A stretch of 64,000 nt of DNA from the NCBI RefSeq assembly GCF_011634835.1, contig NZ_SIRP01000001.1:2170034-2234033 (forward strand). Reading direction: 5' to 3'. The notes beneath the pieces were generated by a model, which had not been told where the DNA came from, did no database searches, and saw only the letters and a program-made list of their open reading frames with translations. Positions 62,165 through 64,000 of the stretch are shown one piece after another. Source of the DNA: Isoptericola sp. BMS4. Lineage in GTDB: Bacteria > Actinomycetota > Actinomycetes > Actinomycetales > Cellulomonadaceae. The first letter of the stretch is position 1. Every line of letters starts with the position of its first letter. The position numbers were made by a program, and so were the translations under genes.

Positions 62165-63030
62165 GCAGCACGCCCCACGACGCCCCGCCCCACGCCCGCC
62201 CCGCCGACGTGCCGGTGGTGCACGTCACCGACCCCGCCGACCCGCGGCTGCACGACTACACCGGCCTGACGGACGTGAAGCTGCGCTCGGCGCGCGAGCC
62301 TGCCGAGGGCCTGTACATGGCGGAGTCGTCCACCGTGATCCGCCGGGCGCTGGCGGCGGGGCACCGGCCGCGGTCGTTCCTCATGGCGGACAAGCGGCTG
62401 GAGTCGATGGCCGACGTGCTGCGGGCGCACCCCGACGCGCCCGTGTTCGTCGCCGACGACGCCGTGCTGCGCGAGATCACCGGGTTCCACCTGCACCGCG
62501 GGGCGCTCGCGGCGATGCATCGCCCCGTGCTGCCGTCGGTGCACGACGTCGTCGCCGGGGCCCGCGGCGGTGCGGGCGCGCGTCGCGTCGCGGTGCTGGA
62601 GGACATCGTCGACCACACGAACGTGGGCGCGGCGTTCCGCAGCGCCGCCGCGCTGGGAGTCGACGCCGTCCTGGTGACGCCCCGCTGCGCCGACCCCCTG
62701 TACCGCCGGTCGGTGCGCGTGTCGATGGGCACGGTGTTCCAGGTGCCGTGGACCCGGTTCACGAGCTGGCCGGGCGGCCTGCGGGAGCTGCAGGAGGACG
62801 GCTTCACCGTCGCTGCGCTCGCGCTGGCGGACGACGCGGTCTCGCTCGACGACGTGGCCGCTGACCCGCCCGGGCGGCTCGCCCTCGTGCTCGGCACCGA
62901 GGGCGACGGGCTCTCGCGGCCCACCGTGGAGGCGGCGGACGTGGTGGTGACCATCCCCATGGCCGGGGGCGTGGACTCGCTCAACGTCGCCGCCGCCTCC
63001 GCGGTGGCCTTCTGGGCGACCCGGGTCTGA
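62161..63030 (+). CDS. TrmH/SpoU-family RNA 2'-O-methyltransferase
   Basis: 289-aa SPOUT enzyme. N-terminal substrate-binding part (TGLTDVKLRSAREPAEGLYM, ESSTVIRRALAAGHRPRSFL) and C-terminal knotted AdoMet domain with VAVLEDIVDHTNVGAAFRSA, LALVLGTEGDGLSRPTVEAA and IPMAGGVDSLNVAAASAVAF. Methylates a ribose in rRNA or tRNA; the target is not evident. GTG 62161 overlaps the fucosidase stop; CAGAAT 6 nt before it may be its own weak leaderless -10. Functionally unrelated to the fucosidase. Confidence 0.93.
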   Translation: MSSTPHDAPPHARPADVPVVHVTDPADPRLHDYTGLTDVKLRSAREPAEGLYMAESSTVIRRALAAGHRPRSFLMADKRLESMADVLRAHPDAPVFVADDAVLREITGFHLHRGALAAMHRPVLPSVHDVVAGARGGAGARRVAVLEDIVDHTNVGAAFRSAAALGVDAVLVTPRCADPLYRRSVRVSMGTVFQVPWTRFTSWPGGLRELQEDGFTVAALALADDAVSLDDVAADPPGRLALVLGTEGDGLSRPTVEAADVVVTIPMAGGVDSLNVAAASAVAFWATRV

Positions 63031-63036
63031 GCGCCC

Positions 63037-63066
63037 GGCGGGGGGAGGACGACGCTCCCGCCCGCC
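63037..63066. terminator. hairpin between convergent methyltransferase and GH84 genes
   Basis: GGCGGG+GGGAG (63037-63047) pairs with CTCCC+CCCGCC (63055-63066), one bulged G. It lies between two convergent stops. Confidence 0.55.
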
Positions 63067-63075
63067 GCCGAGCGG

Positions 63076-64000
63076 TCAGCCCTGCAGCGCGGCGCGCGCG
63101 TCGTCGAGGAACACGTCGAGCACGCCGTCGCCGATCTTGACGGGCGCGGCACCCCAGCGGTTGTCCGGCGGGTCGACGATCACGCCGGCGGCGGCGTCCG
63201 CGGACTCCTGCGCCTGCGAGAGCAGGGCGTCGCGGGCCGCGGCGTCGCCGTCGACGTCGGCCTGGGCCGCGTCGAGCGTGGCGACCAGGGCGTCGCCCCA
63301 CAGGTCGGTGGCGTCGAGCCACGGCGCGGCGTCCGACACGAACGCGGGGTCGACCTCGGACGAGCGCAGCGTCTCGGGGACGTCCGCGATGAGCGCGGCG
63401 CGTGCCCGCAGGCCGTCGACGGCGGCCTGCCGGTCACCGGCCTCCCACCGCTGCCAGAACGCGTCGACGTCCGCGGCGAGCGCGGGTGCCTGCGGCTGCC
63501 ACGGCTCCCCGAAGCTCGGCGCCAGGTGGTTGAGGTCGCCGAACGCGAGCAGGGCGCTCACCGCGGCCTCGTCGTCGCCGGCGAGGTACCGCATCGCCTC
63601 CGTCCAGCTGCGGTCCCGGTCGTACGCCCGGTCGTTCCACGCGAAGTCGAGCATGCCGAAGACGGCGACCTTGCTCGCTGCGGCCTGGTTCATCGGGTTG
63701 GACACGAGGCCGGCGAGGTGGTCCGACAGGCCCGGCTCCCGCTTGTCGTAGGGGGCCAGGAGGAGCCGCCCGCTGCTCTGCCCGTAGTCGTTGACGGGGT
63801 AGTTGTCCCACAGGAACGTCGGGCCGCCGAAGACCGTGTCGGCCTCCACGGCCTGCTCGACGGAGATCGACTGCGGCACCACGTCGTTGCCGGTCCACAT
63901 CACCACCACGTCGTCGTCCATCTCGCGCAGCGCCGCCTTGTAGGGCGACTCGGTGGTGTTGTAGTACTCGGTCGGCACCATCTGCAGCGCCCGGGCGCCC
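63076..64000 (-). CDS. GH84 beta-N-acetylglucosaminidase, C-terminal part (truncated by window edge)
   Basis: The frame is open to the right edge, so the 5' end lies outside. The visible 308 residues contain blocks of the GH84 catalytic barrel end: MVPTEYYNTTESPYKAALRE, VVMWTGNDVVPQSIS, VFGGPTFLWDNYPVNDYGQS, SNPMNQAAASKVAVFGMLDF and DRDRSWTEAMRYLAG, then a helical region. The catalytic Asp pair would be upstream, off the window. GH84 removes terminal beta-GlcNAc; with a fucosidase two genes away it may act on fucosylated GlcNAc-containing glycans. Signal peptide cannot be judged. Confidence 0.85.
   Translation of the reverse strand, partial: GARALQMVPTEYYNTTESPYKAALREMDDDVVVMWTGNDVVPQSISVEQAVEADTVFGGPTFLWDNYPVNDYGQSSGRLLLAPYDKREPGLSDHLAGLVSNPMNQAAASKVAVFGMLDFAWNDRAYDRDRSWTEAMRYLAGDDEAAVSALLAFGDLNHLAPSFGEPWQPQAPALAADVDAFWQRWEAGDRQAAVDGLRARAALIADVPETLRSSEVDPAFVSDAAPWLDATDLWGDALVATLDAAQADVDGDAAARDALLSQAQESADAAAGVIVDPPDNRWGAAPVKIGDGVLDVFLDDARAALQG

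Overview
The window is a very GC-rich chromosomal segment from an actinobacterium. Start codons are often GTG, coding density is high, stop/start overlaps (ATGA/GTGA) are frequent, and many genes have a TANNNT -10 box 6-8 nt before the start codon (leaderless transcripts). The gene content (SUF operon beside ctaA and an ABC exporter, fabG-inhA-type pair, glgC/glgA, DosR/DosS-like proteins, GH42/GH29/GH84 glycosidases) fits the order Micrococcales, probably near Cellulomonadaceae/Promicromonosporaceae. That placement is inference. I see no rRNA, tRNA, CRISPR array, transposase or phage gene.

Layout. 0-5.4 kb: a BTAD/NB-ARC (SARP/AfsR-type) regulator converging on a DrrAB-like ABC efflux operon, with three direct heptamers upstream of the operon. 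5.4-9.1 kb: heme A synthase (ctaA), a second two-gene ABC exporter and an HdeD-like membrane protein. 9.2-16.2 kb: a complete SUF Fe-S assembly operon (sufR-B-D-Rieske ferredoxin-C-S-U-T) behind a promoter carrying a perfect inverted repeat. 16.2-17.1 kb: remnants of a rhamnosidase-like gene. 17.1-25.3 kb: a sugar-utilisation locus (GH42 galactosidase, ABC importer, ROK regulator, GH29 fucosidase).

25.4-41.3 kb: a hypoxia/dormancy-type island resembling the mycobacterial DosR regulon: DUF1876, Hsp20, SDR, GyrI-like protein, three tandem universal stress proteins, flavodoxin, CtpF-like P-type ATPase, two Acg-like nitroreductase-fold proteins, two zinc alcohol dehydrogenases, a DoxX protein, a DosS-like GAF histidine kinase and a DosR-like response regulator. 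A shared box (GGGACCWWCGGCCC) lies 74-77 nt before three of its transcription units, with weaker copies elsewhere. A leaderless VapBC pair closes the island.

42-53 kb: core genes: ABC-F protein, SURF1, two small conserved genes, fabG (preceded by a possible leaderless 33-codon uORF), an InhA/FabI-type enoyl reductase, SixA, SerB, and divergent glgC/glgA. 52-60 kb: a lone ABC ATPase, an NfeD/SPFH pair, a 69-nt perfect palindrome, and a TetR-controlled heterodimeric ABC exporter. 60-64 kb: a GNAT acetyltransferase, a second GH29 fucosidase coupled to a TrmH/SpoU methyltransferase, and a GH84 N-acetylglucosaminidase running off the right edge.

The most notable points are the DosR-like island with its own box and convergent kinase/regulator, the SARP-style operator next to a SARP gene, the shared operator-like motif in the sugar locus, the fabG uORF and the long palindrome.
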